Below, piece by piece: positions 1 to 9,126 of a DNA stretch of 34,785 nt. The notes under the pieces are model-generated. The model saw nothing but the letters and a program-made list of their open reading frames with translations. It did no database searches and was not told the DNA's origin. The DNA is from Paludibacteraceae bacterium. GTDB lineage: Bacteria; Bacteroidota; Bacteroidia; Bacteroidales; Paludibacteraceae. The stretch is taken from the NCBI GenBank assembly GCA_016280845.1, contig JAEEHO010000233.1, positions 1-34,785 of the forward strand. The letters are read 5' to 3'. The position numbers were made by a program, and so were the translations under genes. Within the stretch, counting starts at the first letter, position 1; each line of letters begins with the position of its first letter.

Positions 1-1067
1 ACCTCGCCCCAACGATCATAACTGGTTCCGAGAGAGTCAGGGACAGCGAAGTATACCATATCTTTGTTAGATGCTGCATATTGGGGTTTGATGTAGCTAA
101 GACGAATATCTTCCGGATAACGCTCGTAGAGATTCAGCAACGGATCGCTGCAATATACTTCGCCCCATCCGCCTCCGTCACCATTGAACATCGAGGCAAT
201 GCTACCAGAACCACGATTCTCGAGAACAGTATGAGCGACAGCAAACAAAGTTTCTTTACTATTCAAAGCATTAGCGAAATAGTGCTCGTAATCCGGATCC
301 AAGTTAGCCACAGGATTCCCCATTTGGTTAACTGTCTCGATTACTTTATCATTCTCCTCCATATAGAGGTAAACACGACTAAGCAAACCGAGAGCGGTAT
401 TTTTGCAAGCATAACCTGCGTTTACATTACTTCCTGCACGCTTGGTCATCAAACTAGCAGCCTTTTGCAGATCCAAAACAACTTGGTCATATACTTCGCC
501 AACAGTTGCACGATGAGTTTCTTCTGTACTGGTACTAGTACGGAGCACTATACCCAAATTGTCACGACCGTGACTATATGGTTTTGCAAAGATGGTTGCC
601 ATTTGGAAATGGCACATTGCGCGGAGAAAATAAGCCTCACCAAGCAACTGGTCATTTTCTGCCGACTTTCCTTCTTCAAATCCTTCTATAACAGTGTTGG
701 CAGAAGATATAACCTTATAACCGACCATCCAGAAAAGACCTACGTTCTTCAGGTTGTCTGTCATTTGGTAAACCGTTGCCTGATATAACGGGTCAGTAGT
801 ACGTCCAGAGAGACTGGTGTTGTCAGCAGGGAACTCGGCCATCTGCATGTAGTGACGGACATATGTATTGCTGGATGCATACTCAATATACTCATATTCG
901 TTCTTGAGCATAGCATAACAACCATCAATAATGTATTGCGCACCCGCAGGGTCGGATAGCAGTACCTTGTCATTCATTTCATCGTCAGGGACAACGTTGA
1001 GATCACAACTGCTGAAACCAAACACCAATCCAAGTGCTATAGTTAAATATAATGCTTTTGTTTTCAT
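1..1067 (-). CDS. susD: SusD/RagB-family outer-membrane glycan-binding lipoprotein, 3' end truncated by the window edge
   Basis: Not in the ORF track because no stop lies in the window. Reverse translation from 1067 gives MKTKALYLTIALGLVFGFSSCDLNVVPDDEMNDKVLLSDPAGAQYIIDGCYAML... (lipobox FSSC) and continues open to base 1 with SusD-like 'GEAYFLRAMCHFQMATIFAKPY'. It lies directly downstream of SusC. Confidence 0.92.
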   Translation of the reverse strand, partial: MKTKALYLTIALGLVFGFSSCDLNVVPDDEMNDKVLLSDPAGAQYIIDGCYAMLKNEYEYIEYASSNTYVRHYMQMAEFPADNTSLSGRTTDPLYQATVYQMTDNLKNVGLFWMVGYKVISSANTVIEGFEEGKSAENDQLLGEAYFLRAMCHFQMATIFAKPYSHGRDNLGIVLRTSTSTEETHRATVGEVYDQVVLDLQKAASLMTKRAGSNVNAGYACKNTALGLLSRVYLYMEENDKVIETVNQMGNPVANLDPDYEHYFANALNSKETLFAVAHTVLENRGSGSIASMFNGDGGGWGEVYCSDPLLNLYERYPEDIRLSYIKPQYAASNKDMVYFAVPDSLGTSYDRWGE

Positions 1068-1092
1068 AATTGTTAAATATTTCAATTACCAA

Positions 1093-4080
1093 TTAAAACT
1101 CTATCTCTATACCACCTACAATATTGCGTGCAACCGGGTATTGATCAGCATACATACCTGCCAACGAGTTTGTTGAGGTAGAGAGACTAACCTCCGGATC
1201 CATGCCCGAGAATTTGGTAGCCGTTGCAATATTGTCAGCCGAAACAAAGATGCGACACTTGCTCATATACTTCTTCGGAATGAGTGTTGCGCAGAAATCA
1301 TAACTCAAGGTGATATTCTTCAAACGGAAGAAACTACCATCCTCCAAGTAACGAGAAGATACCTGATTAGAGTTTTTGTTTCCGTTCAGTACAGCCTTCG
1401 GGTGGGTAGCCTCATCGCCCGGGTTCTCCCAACGGGTCCATCCGATTTTGCTGTTTTCAATCGAGTACTGAGTATAACCAAGGTATGCACCATCTGCATC
1501 CAACGCTTGACGATTATAGTTATACACCTTGTTGCCATATGTAAAGTTGGTATTGATGCTCAGCGCAAGTCCCTTCCAACTAACCTGAGTGTTCAATCCG
1601 CCTTGGAAGAGCGGAGTTGCCTTACCTACTACTTGTACAGTAGCATTGTTGTAACTATTGGTAGTAGTCTTGTTGCCTTCTGCATCAACAACGTACCACA
1701 AGGGATCACCATTCTCCGGATCTACACCGGCCCACTCCTTCATAAACCAAGTGTAGATATCTTGACCTTCCTTAACTTGTTGGTTCACAGAACTTGCACT
1801 TTGGAGGAACGGAGTATGATCCGGCAACGAAGTTACACGGTTGCGGTTGAAACCGATATTGAAACCGATATCCCAACGGAAGTCCTTGGTCTTATAAGCC
1901 TGGGCATCGAGACGATACTCAATACCTTGGTTACGAACAGCTCCGGCGTTCTTGGTCACTTCATAGAAACCGGTAGATGGAGCTAAAGGAACGTTCAGCA
2001 ATAAACCTGTATTGTCCGTATTGTATAAATCAATGGACATATCAATACGATCGATGAAAGTCAAGTCAATACCCACTGCAGCCATGTTAGCTGTTTCCCA
2101 ATGCAAATCAGGGTTAGCCAATCGACTTGGGGTGGCAGCAGTAACATTCTGATAACTTTCTGAAAGCGCATAAGTAGCCAAATACTTATATGCCGGAATG
2201 TTGTTATTACCTGTGATACCGTAACTTGCACGCAGTTTCAAGAAACTAACTACTTTTTGGTCTTTCATAAACTCTTCGTTGCTGATCAACCAACTTGCTG
2301 CTACAGATGGGAAGTAACCTACGCGGTGATTAGGAGCGAAAGTTGAACTTGCCTCTGCGCGGAAAGTAGCATTGATAAAGTAGCGTTTTCCGTAGTCATA
2401 ACCAGCTTGGATAAATGCGGCCCAACTCTTACCAGGGACTTTATAACCTGAAACAGAATACGGAGTTGTCGCATTAAGTGCAGTAACACCATTTGGCATA
2501 CCTACACCACCGGCTGTAGTGTATTCGTTCTGCCAAAAACTATACTCATAGCCAATCATACCATTAACGGAGTGATTTCCCCACTGATGGGAAGCTTTCA
2601 AGATGTCAGTTGTTCCAAACGAATTAGACTGATCATGCGAATTTTCCAAATAACCATTCGCTACTTCCGGATGGAAAGTACGCGGGTCCTCATAAACAGT
2701 CCATTTGCTGGCACCATGCGAGAAACGGTTGCTTGATTGCAAAGTCAACCAATCCGTAATGTGGAAATTCAACTGAACGTCTACGCCCATTGAGAGACCG
2801 CCTCCACGCGAAAAGTCGTACAACGAGTTATGCAGTCCGTTAAACTTATCTTGAGAATACCATGCCTTACCATTATCAGAACGATTGGCAGAATTGATAT
2901 AAACCGGAACGTTTTTATCCGTGATAGTCTCATCGTATGGGTTATCCCAAGGCATCTTGGTATAAGCATCGTTCATCATACGCCACGAAGCTTCGCTCTC
3001 TGTCGTTGATTTGTCAAAATAAGTATTAACCTTCATATCAAACCATTTAGTAATCTCTGCAGTCAAGTTAACACGACCAGAGAAACGCTCATAATTAGTA
3101 TTGATGAAAGTACCATCTTGCTTGTAGTAATCAAACGAAGCATAGTAACCTAGTTTTTGGCCACCACCCGCTATGGAAACATAATAGTTCTGAGTCAAAC
3201 CGTTTTTGAAGAAACACTTTCTCCAATCATAATCGCGATCAAGCAGTTCTGAGGGACGGAGGTCCGTAAATTCAGAACCTTTAATACCTTTGCTATTGTA
3301 CATCTGCTTATGGTAGTAGTACAACTCTTCCGACTTCATCATAACGTAGTTACCAAAAAGCGGTTGCGTTGAGCCGACAGTTGCACGCAGAGTTACGCGT
3401 GCTTTCTCGTTACGCTTACCCGACTTGGTGGTTACAACAATAACACCACCGGCAGCGGCAGCACCGTAGATACCGGTAGCACCTGCGTCCTTCAATACAG
3501 AGATACTCTCCACGTCGTTCGGATTGAAAGATCCACCCATAACACCATCTACCACATAAACAGGATCTGAAGCAGCAGTAATAGAACCTGTACCACGGAT
3601 ACGAATCTCAGCATTTGCACCAGGTTGACCGGTTGAGTTGCTAATCTGTACACCGGCAATTTTACCTTGCAACATGTTGCCCACATCACTAGTAGTAACA
3701 TCGGTTAGAGCGTCAGCCGAAACCGTAACAACGGCAGACGAAAGCTCAGCTTTCTTAACAGCCGAATAACCGAGGGATACAACCTCTTGCAGTTGTTGTG
3801 CATCCGACTCCATGATGATTTGCATCTCAGGAATAGCACGCAGTTCGATTGTTTTGTAGCCGATATACGACAGTTGCAATGTTGCCTTGTCCGGAACTGC
3901 AAGTTCGAACTTACCATCGAAATCGGTTACTGTACCGGTAGTGGTTCCCATAACCAGGACACTCACACCAATCAGTGGCTCTTGGTTATCGGCATCGATA
4001 ACCGTACCTTTCACGTTGATGTCAGCAAATGCTGCTACCGCCAACGTCAGGCAGAGAAAGATTGTTTGTAATCGTTTCAT
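1093..4080 (-). CDS. susC: SusC/RagA-family TonB-dependent outer-membrane transporter
   Basis: 995 aa; signal peptide, carboxypeptidase-like domain (VKGTVIDADNQEPLIGVSVLVMGTTTGTVTDFDGKFEL), plug motif (GNMLQGKIAGVQISNSTGQPGANAEIRIRGTGSI...DPVYVVDGV), C-terminal beta-barrel. Confidence 0.97.
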   Translation of the reverse strand: MKRLQTIFLCLTLAVAAFADINVKGTVIDADNQEPLIGVSVLVMGTTTGTVTDFDGKFELAVPDKATLQLSYIGYKTIELRAIPEMQIIMESDAQQLQEVVSLGYSAVKKAELSSAVVTVSADALTDVTTSDVGNMLQGKIAGVQISNSTGQPGANAEIRIRGTGSITAASDPVYVVDGVMGGSFNPNDVESISVLKDAGATGIYGAAAAGGVIVVTTKSGKRNEKARVTLRATVGSTQPLFGNYVMMKSEELYYYHKQMYNSKGIKGSEFTDLRPSELLDRDYDWRKCFFKNGLTQNYYVSIAGGGQKLGYYASFDYYKQDGTFINTNYERFSGRVNLTAEITKWFDMKVNTYFDKSTTESEASWRMMNDAYTKMPWDNPYDETITDKNVPVYINSANRSDNGKAWYSQDKFNGLHNSLYDFSRGGGLSMGVDVQLNFHITDWLTLQSSNRFSHGASKWTVYEDPRTFHPEVANGYLENSHDQSNSFGTTDILKASHQWGNHSVNGMIGYEYSFWQNEYTTAGGVGMPNGVTALNATTPYSVSGYKVPGKSWAAFIQAGYDYGKRYFINATFRAEASSTFAPNHRVGYFPSVAASWLISNEEFMKDQKVVSFLKLRASYGITGNNNIPAYKYLATYALSESYQNVTAATPSRLANPDLHWETANMAAVGIDLTFIDRIDMSIDLYNTDNTGLLLNVPLAPSTGFYEVTKNAGAVRNQGIEYRLDAQAYKTKDFRWDIGFNIGFNRNRVTSLPDHTPFLQSASSVNQQVKEGQDIYTWFMKEWAGVDPENGDPLWYVVDAEGNKTTTNSYNNATVQVVGKATPLFQGGLNTQVSWKGLALSINTNFTYGNKVYNYNRQALDADGAYLGYTQYSIENSKIGWTRWENPGDEATHPKAVLNGNKNSNQVSSRYLEDGSFFRLKNITLSYDFCATLIPKKYMSKCRIFVSADNIATATKFSGMDPEVSLSTSTNSLAGMYADQYPVARNIVGGIEIEF

Positions 4081-4117
4081 AGAAATTTAATATTTGGTTA
4101 AATTGAGTTGTTTATAC

Positions 4118-6046
4118 TTATTTTTCTACGACCTTCAGCAAATAGTCTCTCGTAAAAGAAACTTCTATTGTCGGGTTAGCACCGCTAACCTCAAACGAAC
4201 GCGGTTCGTCTGCAGTATATTCAATTGCCGTATAGGTCTTGTTCTTATCCAGACCACGCAGTTCGATAGTGCCTGTATAGGTCGGTTCTGCAACATCCTT
4301 CTTGTCCACATGAGCCGGATCCATTGCACCCATCGGTTTATCCGGATTGACATAGAATGCGTAGTACATTGCATTGTTTTGGCGGATAACATGTGCCTCC
4401 GGATAGTCATAACCCCATGTATAGAGGTTCAAATACTCACCACGAGAGAGGTTGTTCTCCTTATAAATCTTCATCCACTTACGGATCAGAGCTTCTTTTT
4501 CCGGTGTCAGTTTGAACGGACCTTCCGTCCAGTCCGGATTATCCTCCGGATAAGTAAACTTGGTACCGATAACCGAACCCGTACCAATTTGTGAAGCAAA
4601 GTCAGTACCACCATCCGTCAACTCTACGTGGTCACCATAGTAAGCCAGACCCGGAGCCATAGCAGCATAAGCCTTGCGCTTCATACGTACCTGACAAGAA
4701 CTCATCGGGTCAGAAGCCACTGCCTGGTTAAAAGTCGGCAACAGATAATAGTTGACTGCGCAACCGCACGGACAAATTTGAATTACTGCGTCCTTCTTCA
4801 TCGCACGTGTCTGCTCATACACTTTCTGGAAATATGACGGCATTTGCTCAGGTGCTTCCCACGCGCTCTGCAGACCACTCTTCTCATTATAATCCGGCAG
4901 ACAGCAGTTCAGGTGCTGACCGTCAATCTTCAAACCGTCGAAGTTCCATCTCTCGATGAACATCTTCAGCAAATCAGTCGTATAAGCATCTACAGCAGGG
5001 TTGACCGGTGACAGATACCAACTGTCCCACCATGTCACATATTCGTGAGCCCACTCACTTGTAAGAAGCAACATTTCCGGGTGCTCTTTGACCAGTTTGG
5101 TATCCGGATCTGCAGCAAGCGGAGCCCACCACAATTTAGCTTTCATACCGCGTTTATGGATCTCATCGGTGATATGACGCATATCTTTGTCACCTCCCGG
5201 GAAAAGTTTATTGGTATTCCAATCGCCTTCAGCAATCTGATAACCATCGTCAACATCCACCCATTTGAATCCTAATTCTGCGACTTTGTCCAGTGTACCC
5301 AACACCATATTCATCTTGAACGGACGTCCATAGCCCCAAGCGCACCAAACCGGCTCAAATGCTTCAGGCTCAGACGGTTGAAGTTTAACTCCCATGTCCT
5401 GCTGCATATAATCGGAGAATGCACGCAAAGCGTTGAAGTAGTCACCCTTGTGTGTGTAACGGAACGCCTTATAGCAAGTCAGCGTATCGCCTGTTGCCAA
5501 TTCCACTTCTTCCGGCAGATCGTAGCGAAGTGCCATAGTCACCTTGTTATCGTAGCGTTTCCACTCAACCGGCATCGAAATCATGCGGAGTACCGGCTCG
5601 AACAAACCGATAGCAATACCGCCGTCACGTTGCCACAAATCCACTACAGGAATACCGCCTCCGTAGTCAGAGTTGTTCATTCCAAGATAGTTCTGCTTGG
5701 CGAAACCTTCTTTAACCGGCAGAACCCAGTCCATACGCGCATTAGTAGAAGACGGCTGCAACGACCACACAATCGAGTCTTGCGCCTCCACTTCAGTGCG
5801 GCACAATTCATAGGCTTTGACCGTAATCGGTTTGCCCAGGTTGACAAAATAGGTTTCGATAACTTCCAGTCCATCTACTCCCTCTACCGGGGTAACTGTC
5901 TGATGCTTTTCCACACGCAAACCGTTCTCGTTATACGGGAACGACTGCATGTCAGCTTCGGCACAAATCAGTCTGTCTGTCTGCGACTTGGAGCACGCAG
6001 TTACCAACATGGCAGCGCCGATTATAAATAAAAAATGCTTTTTCAT
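4118..6046 (-). CDS. Clan GH-D (GH36-like) alpha-galactosidase lipoprotein
   Basis: 642 aa; lipobox LVTACSKS; TIM-barrel motifs WVDVDDGYQIAEGDWNTNKLFPGG, KLWWAPLAAD, catalytic-like 'FDGLKIDGQHLN'. Specificity not determinable by eye. Confidence 0.8.
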   Translation of the reverse strand: MKKHFLFIIGAAMLVTACSKSQTDRLICAEADMQSFPYNENGLRVEKHQTVTPVEGVDGLEVIETYFVNLGKPITVKAYELCRTEVEAQDSIVWSLQPSSTNARMDWVLPVKEGFAKQNYLGMNNSDYGGGIPVVDLWQRDGGIAIGLFEPVLRMISMPVEWKRYDNKVTMALRYDLPEEVELATGDTLTCYKAFRYTHKGDYFNALRAFSDYMQQDMGVKLQPSEPEAFEPVWCAWGYGRPFKMNMVLGTLDKVAELGFKWVDVDDGYQIAEGDWNTNKLFPGGDKDMRHITDEIHKRGMKAKLWWAPLAADPDTKLVKEHPEMLLLTSEWAHEYVTWWDSWYLSPVNPAVDAYTTDLLKMFIERWNFDGLKIDGQHLNCCLPDYNEKSGLQSAWEAPEQMPSYFQKVYEQTRAMKKDAVIQICPCGCAVNYYLLPTFNQAVASDPMSSCQVRMKRKAYAAMAPGLAYYGDHVELTDGGTDFASQIGTGSVIGTKFTYPEDNPDWTEGPFKLTPEKEALIRKWMKIYKENNLSRGEYLNLYTWGYDYPEAHVIRQNNAMYYAFYVNPDKPMGAMDPAHVDKKDVAEPTYTGTIELRGLDKNKTYTAIEYTADEPRSFEVSGANPTIEVSFTRDYLLKVVEK

Positions 6047-6091
6047 TTATTGTTTTTTTTCGTAATAACGGTATATCAGTATATCATTCAA

Positions 6092-7192
6092 TTACTTATA
6101 CTCTGTCAAAATACGCTCTGCGTTGTCATGATAGAGTTTCTTGAGCACTTCGTCCGGCAGGTTGAATGCCGACAAAGCCCAGTGATAACCGAGTTCCAGG
6201 AGATAGAAATGCTCATCGTTGGTCTCCAAAACGCGGAAGATATTGCGATACATTTCAGCGTCCATACCGTTATCGGTACCGAAGAGTACGCGATCTTGGT
6301 ACTTAATAAGGAATTCACGCGTAGCGCGCGGCGTGTGCGCGGATTCTGCTACGCGAGCAGAAATATCGAAGTACATGTTAGGATACTTGTCGAGCAGTGC
6401 GCCCAGACGCGGCAGATCGTGTGTCATGTTCAAATAGTGGCAAGCAATGAAGATGGTGTTCGGATTCTCGCGCAGAGCGTTCTCGAAAGTTTCCATCAAC
6501 TTATTATAACCATAGCAATTAGTGGTATCCACATGCCATGCTACTGCATTAACAAGACCGTCATTTGTCTCATCCATAGGCAGATACATCCAATACGGCT
6601 CTGCAATATGAATACTGATAGGCATCTTCAATTCACCGGCTTTAGCGATCAGCGGTTTGATACGCGGGTCATCAATGTGGATATCTTTGCCGTCACCAGG
6701 ACGAGCGTAAGTATCACCTTCACCTTTATCTCCCAATTCGCCTACACCGACGGCACCCAGTTCGTTGTGATAACGTTCCAACAACTGGCATGCTTTCTCG
6801 ATTCCTTCCGGCGACATATCGCTGTAGTCGAAACAGCACCAGAATTTGAAGTGATCTTTGTAGGGTGCATAAGCAGCCACAAACTCCTCAAACGGACGAC
6901 CAATCCACGAGCAATGCATGATAGCGGAGTTGAGCACACCTACCTCATCCATCGTCTTGGTCCACTGCTCAATCTCCTCTGCGGAAGATGCATAATCGTG
7001 CGCGTGCATGTCAATAATATCGTACTTAGCACGATTAACCTGAGTAACAGGGATATTGTTAACTACTACTGGACTGAAGTCTCTCAAGAGAATCTTATCG
7101 ACAGGACTTTCGGTTGATTCTCCGGTTTGTTTACAATTGCATGCTGCCATTACCAAAGCAGCGAAAAGGAATAATACCGATTTTTTGCTCAT
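6092..7192 (-). CDS. Amidohydrolase (Amidohydrolase_2/TIM-barrel metal-dependent hydrolase) lipoprotein
   Basis: 366 aa; lipobox VMAACNCK; metal-site motifs IDMHAHD, SIHIAEP, IACHYLN, VLFGTDNGM. Confidence 0.85.
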   Translation of the reverse strand: MSKKSVLFLFAALVMAACNCKQTGESTESPVDKILLRDFSPVVVNNIPVTQVNRAKYDIIDMHAHDYASSAEEIEQWTKTMDEVGVLNSAIMHCSWIGRPFEEFVAAYAPYKDHFKFWCCFDYSDMSPEGIEKACQLLERYHNELGAVGVGELGDKGEGDTYARPGDGKDIHIDDPRIKPLIAKAGELKMPISIHIAEPYWMYLPMDETNDGLVNAVAWHVDTTNCYGYNKLMETFENALRENPNTIFIACHYLNMTHDLPRLGALLDKYPNMYFDISARVAESAHTPRATREFLIKYQDRVLFGTDNGMDAEMYRNIFRVLETNDEHFYLLELGYHWALSAFNLPDEVLKKLYHDNAERILTEYK

Positions 7193-7245
7193 GATTTTAT
7201 TTGGTTAAATGACGCGATGAAATACCATAGCCTCATAAATTCGGT

Positions 7246-7254
7246 GCAAAATTA
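7246..7254 (-). promoter_or_regulatory. Bacteroidetes-type -7 box (TAATTTTGC) for the amidohydrolase-GH36-susCD operon
   Basis: Reverse complement TAATTTTGC matches TAnnTTTG, ~55 nt upstream of the amidohydrolase start; -33 element is weak. Confidence 0.6.
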
Positions 7255-7414
7255 CTATTTTATATGGAATTACGAAATTTTTTCGACCATGCTCTTAAAC
7301 ATGTTTTTTGGGCATTTTGTAAAGAACACATTGCAATTCAGCATTTTGCAAACTAAAATTAGCAAAAAATACGTGTTTCGGAGGGTTTCGAAAAATAACT
7401 ACGAAACTTTTTTA

Positions 7415-7447
7415 TTTGCACGTTTCGAAATTTTTTTGTACCTTTGC
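7415..7447 (+). promoter_or_regulatory. Promoter for the DeoR-family regulator
   Basis: TTTG (7415-7418) - 20 nt - TACCTTTGC (7439-7447), ~64 nt before the start codon. Confidence 0.75.
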
Positions 7448-7510
7448 GCCGATTTTTGTATTGTATCATTTACGCATCATTTAATTTTTACTTTTTAATA
7501 CCATAAATCC

Positions 7511-8287
7511 ATGCATTCATCATCTGCAAAGGAGCGCAGAGCGCTTATCATGAGGTTGTTGGAGCAGAACGAAGAAGTGCAAGTTACAGACCTAAGTCGG
7601 GACACAGGCATTTCGGAAGTGACGATTCGAAAGGATCTCACTATTCTCCAAAATCGAAACCTTCTGATTCGAACGAGGGGAGGTGCTATGCGCAGGCCTA
7701 TTGAGAACCAGAACGAAGACACCACTATCGCCAAGAAGCGGATGTTCAATTTCCGCGAGAAAGAGCGAATCGGCGAGGAAGCCGCTAAATTGATCAAAGA
7801 CGGTGACTTTATCATGCTCGACTCCGGCACAACAACGCTGGAGGTGGCGCGTCATTTGGAAAAATTCAACAACTTGCACATCATCACCAACGCAATGAAC
7901 ATCGCAACGGAACTAATGAACTACAAACGTTTCGATGTGGTTTTGTTGGGTGGCAACGTGCGTATCAACAGCCACTCTACCGTTGGCCCGTTGGCTCTGT
8001 CCGTTCTCCGAAATTTCAGTCGGTACAAACTCTTCCTTGGAGTCGACTCATTCTCAATAGAGAATGGTGTGTCCACGCCGAGTCTGGAAGAAGCCTTACT
8101 GAACCAAATTATGATACAGCAAGCCGACAAGGTTATAGCTGTTTTCGACTCTTCGAAATTCAACAAACGTAGTTTCGTTCATATTGCGGATGCCGATCAG
8201 ATAGACTGCATCATCACCGACCGCGCTATTCCGCCCGGAATGAGTTCGAAACTCAAAACTGTCGGTATTGACATAAGAATCGTATAA
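7511..8287 (+). CDS. DeoR/GlpR-family transcriptional regulator
   Basis: 258 aa; N-terminal HTH (ERRALIMRLLEQNEEVQVTDLSRDTGISEVTIRKDLTILQNRNLLIRTRGGAM) and DeoR C-terminal sugar-phosphate sensor domain (DGDFIMLDSGTTTLEVARHL). Confidence 0.95.
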   Translation: MHSSSAKERRALIMRLLEQNEEVQVTDLSRDTGISEVTIRKDLTILQNRNLLIRTRGGAMRRPIENQNEDTTIAKKRMFNFREKERIGEEAAKLIKDGDFIMLDSGTTTLEVARHLEKFNNLHIITNAMNIATELMNYKRFDVVLLGGNVRINSHSTVGPLALSVLRNFSRYKLFLGVDSFSIENGVSTPSLEEALLNQIMIQQADKVIAVFDSSKFNKRSFVHIADADQIDCIITDRAIPPGMSSKLKTVGIDIRIV

Positions 8288-8363
8288 GTAAGAGAGAACA
8301 TGTAAAATGGGTTCTTTGCACTAATAATCAAATAACACATAAAACAAAAAAAACAATAACACT

Positions 8364-8918
8364 ATGCAAAAGTCTATTTATTTACTATTAGCAAGCGTTG
8401 TACTTGCATTAGCTAGTTGTACTTCAGATCTTGTGCCGAATGATTTCCCGTTGGGAGATTTCTATTCCTATGCCCCCTACAAACTGAACCAAACCATTTA
8501 CTTTACCAACAACCAAGACACAATTCCATACTATACTGTCTTTAGTGTGTCCGAAGATTATAGGGTTGGTAGCAAGAGAAAGGGATTTAAAGAAATAGCA
8601 AATAAAAAGGTCTCTTTAAGAAAAATCGATTCCATGGAAGAAGGAGTTGACTTGTCAATCGTTTGCAATAATAGAGCTCATTTCGAAGTTAGTTTGCGCT
8701 CTATAGAGGAACCATATTCTATTGATGCTCTCTATGAAGTAGATTTTACAAATGAAGATATCTGGTCAAAATCATTTAAAAACTCTAAGATTCTCCGCTA
8801 CTTTTCTAATGTTATCACTCTTTCGCAAGACGGCAAACCATCCGCTCAGGTGGAGAAAGTGAATGGTTTAACTAAATTTACAGATGAGTCCGGACGCATT
8901 TGGAGCGTAGTCAAGTAA
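8364..8918 (+). CDS. Hypothetical lipoprotein
   Basis: 184 aa with signal peptide and lipobox (VLALASCTSD); no recognised domain. Confidence 0.75.
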   Translation: MQKSIYLLLASVVLALASCTSDLVPNDFPLGDFYSYAPYKLNQTIYFTNNQDTIPYYTVFSVSEDYRVGSKRKGFKEIANKKVSLRKIDSMEEGVDLSIVCNNRAHFEVSLRSIEEPYSIDALYEVDFTNEDIWSKSFKNSKILRYFSNVITLSQDGKPSAQVEKVNGLTKFTDESGRIWSVVK

Positions 8919-8947
8919 GTTAATCTTGGCTTTCGTTCTAAAACAGT

Positions 8948-8980
8948 TAGGGTTGTAACATGTTACAACCCTATTTTTTT
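8948..8980 (+). terminator. Intrinsic terminator
   Basis: Perfect 26-nt palindrome TAGGGTTGTAACATGTTACAACCCTA (8948-8973) followed by TTTTTTT. Confidence 0.85.
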
Positions 8981-9065
8981 GTATACTATAGTAGTATAAA
9001 ACGCATACCAGAAAGCATCATTTTTTAAGATTTTATTCTCAATCGTTTAGAAAATACACCTAACA

Positions 9066-9098
9066 TTTGCATATGTTGGGTGTTTTTTGTATCTTTGC
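9066..9098 (+). promoter_or_regulatory. Promoter for the GH3-family gene
   Basis: TTTG (9066-9069) - 20 nt - TATCTTTGC (9090-9098). Because it lies inside the 5' end of the ORF-track call, the real start is probably 9127. Confidence 0.75.
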
Positions 9099-9126
9099 GC
9101 TGATTTTCAAAAAAACGAATGATAAA

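Noticed and set aside
81-788. 235-aa plus-strand ORF at the left end
   Set aside because: Antisense shadow of the truncated SusD gene.
6035-7117. 360-aa plus-strand ORF opposite the amidohydrolase
   Set aside because: The minus frame has conserved metal-site motifs and a lipoprotein signal; the plus frame is low-information antisense.
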